The translations under genes were made by a program, and so were the position numbers. A stretch of DNA of 50,262 nt from DASCNA01 sp036011305 (lineage in GTDB: Bacteria; Verrucomicrobiota; Lentisphaeria; Victivallales; GWF2-38-69): positions 1-50,262 of the forward strand of contig DASCNA010000122.1 in NCBI GenBank assembly GCA_036011305.1, read 5' to 3'. Shown here one piece after another: positions 34,572-42,021 of the stretch. The number at the start of each line of letters is the position of its first letter. Position 1 is the first letter of the stretch. The notes beneath the pieces are model-generated. The model was not told the origin of the DNA and did no database searches. It saw nothing but the letters and a program-made list of their open reading frames with translations.

Positions 34572-35915
34572 ATGTTTACGAACTTTAAATTCAGAAAAAT
34601 ATATCTTCTACCGATAATTATTGGTCTCATTCTATTTTTGGGCCTATCATACTGGTTCTATCATGAACGCATAGTAACGAAAAAACAGACAATAACGATT
34701 ATGCGTGACGAGGCTGTGGTGATCAATAAAGCACTAAAGGGAATAATACAGTCTCAGATGCATAAAGGCAGGATCGCCAGAACACGGCTGGGTTTTATTA
34801 TAAATAATGTAGTAGATTCTAAGATTCTTAAATATGTGTGTATAAGAAGTAACAAAAAAATTATATATGAATCTAATGACACAGTGCCGGTAAATTTTAA
34901 ATTTAAAGGTAAATCAGGATATAAAATACATAACAAAATTTTTTATTACTGGAGTTTAGATAAATACAATAATTTTCCTCCTCCCCCGCCAAATAAGAAG
35001 AAACAGTTTAGATTTTTTATGGAACACTACTATAACCAGGGTCGTGATGCTGTCCGTAGTTATGATTTCAGCAAATCTTCGCAGAAAATAATAATTGGTA
35101 TTGATGCCAATAACTTTATTAGACAGATTCATGAAGTTAATTCCAAACTTGCTTTGACTTATTTCTTCAGTTGTCTTGCTTTGATAATATTAATTATGAC
35201 ATGGATTTACTTTTTGAAAAACAGTAGACTGAAATTTGAACTTGCATCTGTTAAAGAGAGAACGGAAAAATTGGAGGAATTAGGCCTGGCTTCAGCAGGT
35301 CTTGCTCATGAAATAAAAAATCCATTGGGAATTATTAGAGGGTTTGCTCAGAGAATTTCTAAAAGTGATGATGTAGGAAATATTCGTGAGATGTCATATA
35401 AAATAATTGATGAAGCAGATGTTACCACAGAAAGACTTAGTGATTTTATGAACTATGCTAAGCATAGAGCTCCGGTATTTGAAGAAATAAGTGTAAGAAA
35501 TGATTTTTTTGATACTTTAGAAATCTTTAAGTATGATTTTGAAGATAAATGTATTAATTTTAAAACAGATTTAGATGATATAATTATTGAGGCTGACAAA
35601 GAGTTTCTTAATCAGATAGTAATAAATATTTTAATGAACTGCTGCAATGCATGTAAATCAGGAAATAGCGTAAAGTTAACCTTTAATAGATTAGGCAGCT
35701 TTGCTTGTCTTGAAATAACAGATGACGGACCGGGAATAAATGAAAAATTGTTGAATAAAATATATAAACCTTATGTATCAGGTTCACCAAAAGGACACGG
35801 TATAGGATTGTCTATTGTAAAAAAACTTGTTGAAGAATCAGGCTGGAGTATTGATATTACTTCAGAAGTTAATAATGGTACAACAGTTAAAATTAATAAT
35901 GTTAAAATTTGCTAA
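34572..35915 (+). CDS. Membrane sensor histidine kinase (ZraS/NtrB-like)
   Basis: A 447-residue kinase. A first membrane segment is at about 13-30, a periplasmic sensor region at about 31-193 with an unusual FPPPPPNKKK stretch, and a second membrane segment at about 196-217. The H-box HEIKNPLG has its histidine at residue 246. The ATPase domain shows N- and G-box motifs (NILMNCCNAC, ITDDGPGI, GHGIGLSIV). There is no HAMP domain of normal length. It should phosphorylate the regulator encoded six bases downstream. The upstream exported protein may feed into or be controlled by this pair. The signal sensed is unknown. Confidence 0.88.
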   Translation: MFTNFKFRKIYLLPIIIGLILFLGLSYWFYHERIVTKKQTITIMRDEAVVINKALKGIIQSQMHKGRIARTRLGFIINNVVDSKILKYVCIRSNKKIIYESNDTVPVNFKFKGKSGYKIHNKIFYYWSLDKYNNFPPPPPNKKKQFRFFMEHYYNQGRDAVRSYDFSKSSQKIIIGIDANNFIRQIHEVNSKLALTYFFSCLALIILIMTWIYFLKNSRLKFELASVKERTEKLEELGLASAGLAHEIKNPLGIIRGFAQRISKSDDVGNIREMSYKIIDEADVTTERLSDFMNYAKHRAPVFEEISVRNDFFDTLEIFKYDFEDKCINFKTDLDDIIIEADKEFLNQIVINILMNCCNACKSGNSVKLTFNRLGSFACLEITDDGPGINEKLLNKIYKPYVSGSPKGHGIGLSIVKKLVEESGWSIDITSEVNNGTTVKINNVKIC

Positions 35916-35921
35916 AAAATT

Positions 35922-37244
35922 ATGAAAAAAACAGTACTAATTGTAGATGATGAACAATCATTCAGAAAACTGTATTCTCAGACAATCGGAGAATTGGATA
36001 TAGATATAATTACCGCTTCTTCAGGAGAAGAGGCTGTAAATTTAATCAACAATTTTTCGCCAGATATGGTAATTTCTGATGTAAGAATGTTGGAGCTTGA
36101 CGGGATCACTCTTCTTAAAACAGTTAAAAAAGATAAACCTGAATTACCTTTTTTATTAATTACAGCCTATGCAAATATAAGAGACGCTGTTAATTCTTTA
36201 AAACTTGGAGCTGTTGATTATCTGGAAAAACCTGTCGACCTTGATGAATTAAAGTCTGCCGTCAGTGATACATTAAACCTTAAAAATATTACTAAAGCTG
36301 TTGATGTTCCAAAAGAAGTGATGGATGGTATAATTGCAGAGAGCAGTGTTATCAGAAATTTATATAGTGATGCCTACAGAGTTGCTGAAAGTGATATAAC
36401 AATTTTAATAACTGGTGAAAGTGGTGTAGGTAAGGAAGTTTTAGCTCAGTTTATACATGATAACAGTTCTAGACGTTCCGATAAACTTGTTACGCTAAAT
36501 TGTGCTTCAATACCTCGCAATATACTTAATAGTGAATTATTTGGGCATATAAAAGGAGCTTTTACAGGAGCAGTCAGTAATAGAGCTGGAAAATTTAGAG
36601 AAGCAGATAAAGGCAGTCTGTTTTTAGATGAAATAGGTGATATGCCAATTGAATTGCAGGCGTCACTTTTAAGAGTGCTGGAAAACAGTAAAATTAGTCC
36701 TGTAGGCAGTGATAAAGAAGAAAAAGTTGATGTAAGGCTTATTGCTGCAACAAATAAGAGCCTTGATGATGAAATAGTAAATGGCAATTTCAGAGAAGAT
36801 TTATATTATAGATTAAATGTGATTACGCTGGAAATACCTCCACTGAGAGAGAGACAGGAGGATATTATCCCCTTAGCCCGTTATTTTCTTAAAGCAGATA
36901 GTTGTAAGAAATATAAAAGATTATCTTCATATACTGCAAGAATTCTACAGAATTATAGTTGGCCGGGGAATATCAGAGAGTTATCCAATGCCATGAAAAG
37001 AGCTAAAATCCTATCAAGAACAGAGTTGATTATGCCTGAACATTTGCCTCAAAATATTAGAAATAACAGTGACATTAAAAATTATGAAATTAATTTGGAA
37101 AGTATCACTACTTTAGAGAAAAGTGAAATCAGTTCAATTCGTGCCGCTTTAGAAAAAATGAATGGTAATCAGACAAAAACTGCTGAACTGCTAGGAATAA
37201 GCAGAAGAACTCTGATTAATAAAATAAAAAAATACAATCTGTAG
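35922..37244 (+). CDS. NtrC-family sigma54-dependent response regulator
   Basis: A 440-residue protein. The receiver domain has the phosphate acceptor D53 (VISDVRM) and acidic pair D9/D10. The AAA+ domain has Walker A GESGVGKE, the sigma54-contact motif GAFTGA (about 213), Walker B LFLDEIGDM and the arginine-finger region FREDLYYRLNVI. A Fis-type helix-turn-helix ends the protein (NQTKTAELLGISRRTLINKI). It activates sigma54 promoters when phosphorylated by its partner kinase. The promoter at 33754 is an obvious local target. Confidence 0.93.
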   Translation: MKKTVLIVDDEQSFRKLYSQTIGELDIDIITASSGEEAVNLINNFSPDMVISDVRMLELDGITLLKTVKKDKPELPFLLITAYANIRDAVNSLKLGAVDYLEKPVDLDELKSAVSDTLNLKNITKAVDVPKEVMDGIIAESSVIRNLYSDAYRVAESDITILITGESGVGKEVLAQFIHDNSSRRSDKLVTLNCASIPRNILNSELFGHIKGAFTGAVSNRAGKFREADKGSLFLDEIGDMPIELQASLLRVLENSKISPVGSDKEEKVDVRLIAATNKSLDDEIVNGNFREDLYYRLNVITLEIPPLRERQEDIIPLARYFLKADSCKKYKRLSSYTARILQNYSWPGNIRELSNAMKRAKILSRTELIMPEHLPQNIRNNSDIKNYEINLESITTLEKSEISSIRAALEKMNGNQTKTAELLGISRRTLINKIKKYNL

Positions 37245-37542
37245 TTTGGTTTTTTCTTATCCTCTGTGCTAGAATCTAGATATAAAACTATGCCTGTTTC
37301 AGTTATGGATATACAATATCCTGAATGCTCGGTTCTTTAATGTAGAGCTTTACAAGTTTATAGTTCTCCATGTTTGTTTTGGTAAGAATCATAACTTAAA
37401 AATGAGCATCGGTAAAATGCCATTGAGCATCCATAATTAAACTGACAGCTCTAATGCCGGCTGTTTTTTACAAAGGCAATAGTATTAAAAACATGAAAAC
37501 TTTTAACTGGCACAAAGTGCAATAACCTGTAAGGAAATTTAA
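37245..37542. other. Intergenic region with a possible decayed ORF
   Basis: About 300 bases without an intact gene. On the minus strand, 37434 to 37303 reads as one frame from an ATG with a single internal TAA, ending EPSIQDIVYP. It may be the remnant of a small gene. A weak hairpin (ACAGC 37445-37449, GCTGT 37460-37464) followed by TTTTTT could terminate plus-strand transcription from the regulator. An AAGGAAAT ribosome binding site for the next gene is at the right end. Confidence 0.35.
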
Positions 37543-38019
37543 ATGAAAAAAAAAACAATTCTCTGTCTTGTTTTTGCTTGTCTCTTTTCAATGCTGCTGG
37601 TAAGCTGTCATTCCGGCAAATATAAAACAGCAGCCAACCTTAAGTATAGCGGCACCAGTTCATACGGTTATTATGAAAACTATGAGTATAAAGAATTAAA
37701 AGCAACCCGTTTTTATTTTGGTATTGATAAAATGACTTATCAGTTTAAATACTTCAATGGCAATAATGCTATATGTACTTTTCAGGTAGAACAACCTACA
37801 GAATATACAATGAACTTCCTTACAGATATAAGCAAAGGTGAAATCAGATTTTCTGTTGTCAACACTGCTGATACATTTATGAGTGTGGCTCCAAGAAACG
37901 GTATCATTGCAGAAGAAACATTTGAGCTGACAAAACCAGGAATGTATTTTCTGGAGGTTAATGGAGAAGATGCCTCTGGAAAATATGCAGTTAACTGGAC
38001 AACTAAAAATATAAAATAA
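37543..38019 (+). CDS. Small lipoprotein of unknown function
   Basis: A 158-residue protein with a lipoprotein signal: hydrophobic ILCLVFACLFSMLLVSC with the lipobox cysteine at residue 22. The residue after the cysteine is histidine, which does not suggest inner-membrane retention. The mature part is tyrosine-rich at first (SSYGYYENYEYKE) and then looks like a beta-sandwich, with an ending (GMYFLEVNGEDASGKYAVNW) like small secreted ligand-binding domains. It lies 16 bases before the spermidine-synthase-like gene and may be co-transcribed. No family recognised. Confidence 0.7.
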   Translation: MKKKTILCLVFACLFSMLLVSCHSGKYKTAANLKYSGTSSYGYYENYEYKELKATRFYFGIDKMTYQFKYFNGNNAICTFQVEQPTEYTMNFLTDISKGEIRFSVVNTADTFMSVAPRNGIIAEETFELTKPGMYFLEVNGEDASGKYAVNWTTKNIK

Positions 38020-38035
38020 CAGAATGAATCATTAA

Positions 38036-39019
38036 ATGTTCAGATTGGTTAAATCTACGATTATTAGTTATTTATTGATTGTTTCACTATCAGTTTATGG
38101 AAATAAATCATCAGAAGAAAGCTCTAAAAATTCTTTAAGCGACACTGTCCTTGAGTATTTATACCTTCCGATCAGTTATTTTTTACCTCATTTTGAAAAT
38201 AGGGAAATTTTATACGAAACAGAAAGTCAGTATTTTTATATTCGTGTGGAAAAAGATTATTTAAATAGAAGGCATTTAGTCTTTTTGCCCAGAAAAGGCT
38301 CTCAAAGTATTTATAACCCTGAAGATCCTGAGGAAGTCATATCCAGCCTGGTCTATTATTCAGCTATTTCTCTTCCTGCGCTTAACAGAGAGCCAGAAAA
38401 AATACTTTTTTTAGGGATGGGGGGAGGAATAATGCCAATGATGTATAGGCGCAGTTTTCCTGATACAGTGATTGACATTGTAGAAATAGACAAGACTGTT
38501 CCAATTGTGGCCAGAGATTATTTCGGATTCTTAAAAGATGATAATATGTCAATTTATATACAGGATGCCAGAGTATACGTAAATAAGTCAGATATGAAAT
38601 ATGATATTATTTTCATGGATATATATAATGCTGAAAATATTCCTTTTCAGGTTACGACAAAAGAGTATTATGAAGAAGTTAAAAATAATTTGAATAAAAA
38701 CGGAATTTTATATATAAATCTTGCGAATCTAAAAAATAAAAAATTTATAGCTTCTGAATTGAGAACAGTCTTTTCTGTTTTCCCAAATACCTATGTTTTT
38801 GAATCACCGAACAGAAGCAATTTCAATATTATCTCCACTGTTGATAATAAATTGGATTTTGCTGTAATTCAAGATAATTCTGTTCTGATGGACAATGATA
38901 ATATTATAAATTTTAAGTTGGTTCCCTTGTTGAATTCATTAATGGGAAGAGAGGATTTAGAGGAAATTATGAGTAAATCAAATAATATTATCACAGATGA
39001 TTTTGCACCGTTAAATTAA
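38036..39019 (+). CDS. Spermidine-synthase-like methyltransferase-fold protein
   Basis: A 327-residue protein. A hydrophobic N-terminus (about 8-22) suggests a signal anchor. The Rossmann core has FLGMGGGIMPMMYRR and the acidic loop DIVEIDKTVP, then IFMDIYNAENIPFQVTTKEYYEEV and a C-terminal ITDDFAPLN. This matches the spermidine-synthase-like family often fused to a multi-pass membrane domain. Here the membrane domain is a separate gene 22 bases downstream. Polyamine synthesis is not certain; many such fusion proteins have no known substrate. Confidence 0.72.
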   Translation: MFRLVKSTIISYLLIVSLSVYGNKSSEESSKNSLSDTVLEYLYLPISYFLPHFENREILYETESQYFYIRVEKDYLNRRHLVFLPRKGSQSIYNPEDPEEVISSLVYYSAISLPALNREPEKILFLGMGGGIMPMMYRRSFPDTVIDIVEIDKTVPIVARDYFGFLKDDNMSIYIQDARVYVNKSDMKYDIIFMDIYNAENIPFQVTTKEYYEEVKNNLNKNGILYINLANLKNKKFIASELRTVFSVFPNTYVFESPNRSNFNIISTVDNKLDFAVIQDNSVLMDNDNIINFKLVPLLNSLMGREDLEEIMSKSNNIITDDFAPLN

Positions 39020-39041
39020 TGGTTAATGATAAATTAGTATT

Positions 39042-39644
39042 ATGAAGTTTATTTTATTGCATATAATTGCATTTTTATCAGGTTTTTCATTAATGGGATA
39101 TGAAATACTTGGTAGTCGTATTTTAGCTCCTTATTTTGGAAGTTCTGTCTATGTATGGGGAGCTATTATTTCAATTTTTATGCTTGGCCTCAGCATAGGG
39201 TATCCTATTGGCGGATCTTTGGCTGATAAAAGAAGTAGAGCAGGGGATATTGCATTGGTACTGCTGTTGTCAATAATTTTTATTTTCATTGTCTCTTGTT
39301 TAGGAAGTATTATATGTCTGCGCTTCTCTAATATGAATATCAATATTAAATATTCAGCCTTATTTGTCTCAACAATTTTATTTCTTCTTCCATGTATATG
39401 TTTAGGTATTATTTCACCATATTTAGTGAAACTTGCAACCAGCAGAAAGGACAATATCGGCCGGAGAGTAGGGAGTATTTACTGTTTATCTACAATAGGC
39501 AGTATAATAGGAACGCTTTTCGTGTCTTTTTATTTGATAACATTACTTGGTACTTCTAATGGGGTAAGAATGCTCTGTATACCACTGTTATTAGCATTAA
39601 TGTTTGCTTTGTTATATGGCTTTATTAATAGAAAAATAGTCTGA
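39042..39644 (+). CDS. Multi-pass membrane protein, detached membrane half of the spermidine-synthase-like protein
   Basis: A 200-residue protein with about six transmembrane helices. Motifs GYEILGSRILAPYFGSSVYVWGAIISI near the N-terminus, SIGYPIGGSLADKRS, GIISPYLVKLA and GSIYCLSTIGSIIGT match the N-terminal membrane domain of fused spermidine-synthase/MFS-like proteins. In those fusions the membrane part comes first; here the soluble partner is encoded first, as a separate protein. The two probably act as one membrane complex. The substrate is unknown. Confidence 0.72.
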   Translation: MKFILLHIIAFLSGFSLMGYEILGSRILAPYFGSSVYVWGAIISIFMLGLSIGYPIGGSLADKRSRAGDIALVLLLSIIFIFIVSCLGSIICLRFSNMNINIKYSALFVSTILFLLPCICLGIISPYLVKLATSRKDNIGRRVGSIYCLSTIGSIIGTLFVSFYLITLLGTSNGVRMLCIPLLLALMFALLYGFINRKIV

Positions 39645-39754
39645 TTTTTTGTTTCTGATCTCAATTTTTCAATTTCTAATATTGTCTTTCAATTTTAATT
39701 GATTATAATGCTTTTTAAGCAAGAATACTTATGAATTTTAACTGGTGTGATTTT

Positions 39755-40288
39755 ATGAAATTTATTTCAATTCTTATATTTTTATCCATGTTTTTTATTC
39801 AACTTTCAGCTTTTTCAGAAGAAAATATAAAAAGTAAAGTAACCGAAGTTACACCTGATACTATTCGTACGATAATAAAAAAAACCGGATATAATCCTTT
39901 ATTTAATTATGGCCGAATAGGTAAAAACATTGGCTATAATGCAAAAGTTAAAATTGATGACACTACTAATCATATTTTCTTTAGAATGAACGTTGAACCT
40001 CTTGATGGTAGGAAAAAGGTTAATTCATGTGATATTTCCCTGACTGTTTATAAAGATAACGGAGAGAAAGCAAAAATAGCTGCAATTAAAAAATTTAATG
40101 AAGTAGCTATAGGTTTTATCACAAGTTACTATGAAGTTGTTTTTAAAAAAAAGCCGCCTGTGAAACTGACAGATGCAATTAAAAAAGGTACTAATTTTCA
40201 CACCTATATTAAGTCTCATGATTTAGAGATTTCAGCTTACTCAACAGAGTTTCCATACGAATATAGAAAAGATCTGTTCATAGAGTAA
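39755..40288 (+). CDS. Exported protein of unknown function
   Basis: A protein of about 177 residues starting at the ATG at 39755 (MKFISILIFLS). This start is preferred over the one eight codons upstream (39731) because it gives a standard signal peptide with a cleavage site near SAFS. The mature part has a run of lysine-rich amphipathic segments (KAKIAAIKKFNEVAIGF) and no motif I recognise. It is the last plus-strand gene before the RiPP cluster and converges with the peptide gene. Link to the cluster is unknown. Confidence 0.6.
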   Translation: MKFISILIFLSMFFIQLSAFSEENIKSKVTEVTPDTIRTIIKKTGYNPLFNYGRIGKNIGYNAKVKIDDTTNHIFFRMNVEPLDGRKKVNSCDISLTVYKDNGEKAKIAAIKKFNEVAIGFITSYYEVVFKKKPPVKLTDAIKKGTNFHTYIKSHDLEISAYSTEFPYEYRKDLFIE

Positions 40289-40315
40289 TTTATTTCATCT
40301 TAAGATAGATTACTC
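40283..40315. terminator. Inverted repeat between convergent genes, possible two-way terminator
   Basis: GAGTAAT (40283-40289) pairs with ATTACTC (40309-40315), and an ATCTTAAGAT palindrome lies in the loop. The arms overlap the stop codons of both convergent genes. No long T tract follows, so termination strength is uncertain. Confidence 0.4.
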
Positions 40316-40519
40316 AAATCCGGTTCCGCTCATACATTTTGTTCCAGCGGCTGTGCCTGAAGAACATTTGCTAGATGCTGCTGCTCCGGCATTGCAGCCG
40401 CCGACTGCTTCTGGTCCCGCAGCGCATGAAGCAGTTCCAGCCTGATCCCCGCTGCAGCAGGCGGCACTGGAGTATAAATATGGAAACATTTTGTTCAAAC
40501 ACGGCTTATTGTATTTCAT
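40310..40519 (-). CDS. Candidate RiPP precursor with CxxG decapeptide repeats
   Basis: A 69-residue peptide. After a short leader-like N-terminus (about residues 1-20) the rest is low-complexity Ala/Gly/Ser/Thr with cysteines at 22, 32, 42, 52 and 62, exactly ten residues apart; an extra cysteine is at 21. Each repeat begins CxxG (C21CSG, C32AAG, C42NAG, C52SSG, C62MSG). The gene is visibly more GC-rich than its neighbours. The ATG overlaps the stop of the previous gene by one base and GGAG lies just upstream, so it is translationally coupled. Two radical SAM/SPASM enzymes, a PqqD-like protein and an exporter are encoded upstream on the same strand. I infer that it is their substrate, probably with thioether or similar links at the cysteines. 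Confidence 0.75.
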   Translation of the reverse strand: MKYNKPCLNKMFPYLYSSAACCSGDQAGTASCAAGPEAVGGCNAGAAASSKCSSGTAAGTKCMSGTGFE

Positions 40520-40959
40520 TATTTCTCCATAGTTGCTTTTATCTTTTTTCTGAAAATAAAGTTATATTTTGATTCATTAATAAATCGAATCTTCCCTTTA
40601 TTAACACTGAACGTGATTTTAACATAATGCTGGTGAATTCCTTTTAACAGTTTACTTGTAAAATCTGATCTAATATTTTCTCCAGATGGACACTGTTTCT
40701 CAAGTTTATAGCTGTATAAATTATTATGTCCTGGAATTGATACTGTATATTTTAGAACGGCACCTTTTTCAATTTTGGGCATTTTCCAGTAGAAGGTAAA
40801 ACTGTCAAAGTTTTCAGGTATTCTCTCTCCGGTTATAAAAGTTATTTTGTCTGATTCTTTTGGTGTTATGTTTTGTGTATTGGAACTTGTTGCATTTGTT
40901 GTAATGGTGCAGATAAAAATGAAACATCCAAGCAGTTTTATGAATTTAGTACTATTCAT
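40519..40959 (-). CDS. Exported protein encoded just before the precursor peptide
   Basis: A 146-residue protein with a signal peptide (FIKLLGCFIFICTITTNA, cleavage near residue 25). The mature part is probably beta-rich (FDSFTFYWKMPKIE, VLKYTVSIPGH, HYVKITFSVNKGKIRF) and has a single cysteine in QCPSGEN. No known family. Its stop codon overlaps the ATG of the candidate precursor, so the two are expressed together. It may bind, protect against, or help display the exported peptide; this is inferred from position only. Confidence 0.65.
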   Translation of the reverse strand: MNSTKFIKLLGCFIFICTITTNATSSNTQNITPKESDKITFITGERIPENFDSFTFYWKMPKIEKGAVLKYTVSIPGHNNLYSYKLEKQCPSGENIRSDFTSKLLKGIHQHYVKITFSVNKGKIRFINESKYNFIFRKKIKATMEK

Positions 40960-40973
40960 ATTGTGTCCTCAGT

Positions 40974-41573
40974 TTATAATTTATTTTTATTTATAAATAA
41001 TTTATACGGAAACTTGATCTGCCATTCATTATCGGTACTCTCTGACTTTTGCCCAATTGGCTTATTTTTATATTTTAATATATAAGATTCTAAGTTATTT
41101 CTTTTAATTGAAATTATTTGAACATTAAAAAAATTATGTGCAAAGTTAAATATTTTTGATTCAGTAATTTTACATGAAACGAAGCTCAGAGGAGAAATTA
41201 TATATGGTTTTGAAAACTTTTTGTAAATTAACAATCTATGCAAAATATATCCAATTCTGCCTGATTTCATCTGAATAGTGGTGCTTTTTCTTTTTGCAGA
41301 GATCACTTTGCCTATTACGTCTTCATATTTAATGACGTAAGGATCAATCTTATTATTATTGTCGCCTCTGGTAATTACTCCTGAGTCCAACTTTTTTATT
41401 ATTCTATGAACTACATCAAAAGGCTTTTCAGGGTGAGGGTAGAGTATGATATCGCCGACTTTCATTTCTTTTTGGCTTATATAATCATAGATGACAAGAC
41501 CGTCTCCACTTTTCAAAGTCGGAAACATGCTTGGCCCTACGCATGTATTGAATTTTGATTTATAGTTATCCAT
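40974..41573 (-). CDS. S26-type signal peptidase-like serine protease
   Basis: A 199-residue protein with the S26 signature GPSMFPTLKSGD near the N-terminus (catalytic Ser), followed by GDIILYPHP, DVVHRIIK (histidine where SipW-type enzymes have their general base) and TRGDNN. There is no N-terminal membrane anchor, unlike normal signal peptidases. The C-terminal 80 residues are lysine-rich and unfamiliar. In a cluster whose exporter lacks a peptidase domain, it is the best candidate for removing the leader of the peptide. The ATG directly follows the end of an inserted cassette and no clear ribosome binding site is left upstream. Confidence 0.72.
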   Translation of the reverse strand: MDNYKSKFNTCVGPSMFPTLKSGDGLVIYDYISQKEMKVGDIILYPHPEKPFDVVHRIIKKLDSGVITRGDNNNKIDPYVIKYEDVIGKVISAKRKSTTIQMKSGRIGYILHRLLIYKKFSKPYIISPLSFVSCKITESKIFNFAHNFFNVQIISIKRNNLESYILKYKNKPIGQKSESTDNEWQIKFPYKLFINKNKL

Positions 41574-42021
41574 ATTAGATACTTGATATTTGATGCTAGA
41601 AATTTGATTTTTTAGTTTTGTTTATAAAGGCATTAAGTTTAGGACCAAGTTCGTCAATTATTTTCTTATATTGAAGATTATTTGATTCAGAAAGTATATT
41701 TCTCCTTATAAGTTTTCTAAGCCATGATTTTGTTTCCTCAAATGAACCTCTTGAATATATATAGAATTTTTATCTGCAGAAGAAAATCTACCGTATCCTT
41801 CTGCTATATTGGCAGAGATACTGTCTGCTGATCTAATTACCTGATATCCGATACTGTTTTTTGTCTTAGAATCCCAATTATTAAAATCATACCATATTAA
41901 ATCAGAAAGTCTTTCTGCAAGTTGGTAAACCTCCAATTCATATACTTCTTTCATGTTTTAATTGTATCCTTAATTATTTTACCACTACCAAGTGTTCAGT
42001 ATATAATATCAAGTATCAAAT
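41574..42021 (-). mobile_element. 448-bp cassette with terminal inverted repeats and a four-helix-bundle pseudogene
   Basis: The ends form a 17-bp inverted repeat with one mismatch (41574-41590 and 42005-42021; core GATACTTGATATT perfect over 13 bp). Inside is only a frameshifted four-helix-bundle gene. The left end touches the ATG of the S26-like gene and the right end contains the TGA of the HPr-kinase-like gene. I see no transposase and no target duplication. Size and layout closely match the cassette at 46001-46447. Confidence 0.55.
41596..41954 (-). pseudogene. Frameshifted four-helix-bundle protein (S23/IVP family)
   Basis: The frame from ATG 41954 gives 82 residues with the family signature ADSISANIAEGYGRFSSADK, then runs out of frame at a TATATATA tract near 41755-41763 and stops at 41706. 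In the next frame the expected continuation is intact (SRGSFEETKSWLRKL onward) to a TAG at 41596. Restoring the frame (removal of one TA unit, for example) gives about 118 residues, normal for the family of proteins first seen in rRNA intervening sequences. A slippage mutation is the simplest explanation; a sequencing error is possible. Confidence 0.8.

Noticed and set aside
37508..37520. TGGCACAAAGTGC upstream of the lipoprotein gene as a second sigma54 promoter
   Set aside because: GG and GC are eight bases apart instead of ten, so sigma54 would not fit.
40375..40572. Plus-strand ORF of 65 residues opposite the CxxG peptide gene
   Set aside because: No ribosome binding site or family features; the minus-strand frame has exact cysteine periodicity and translational coupling.
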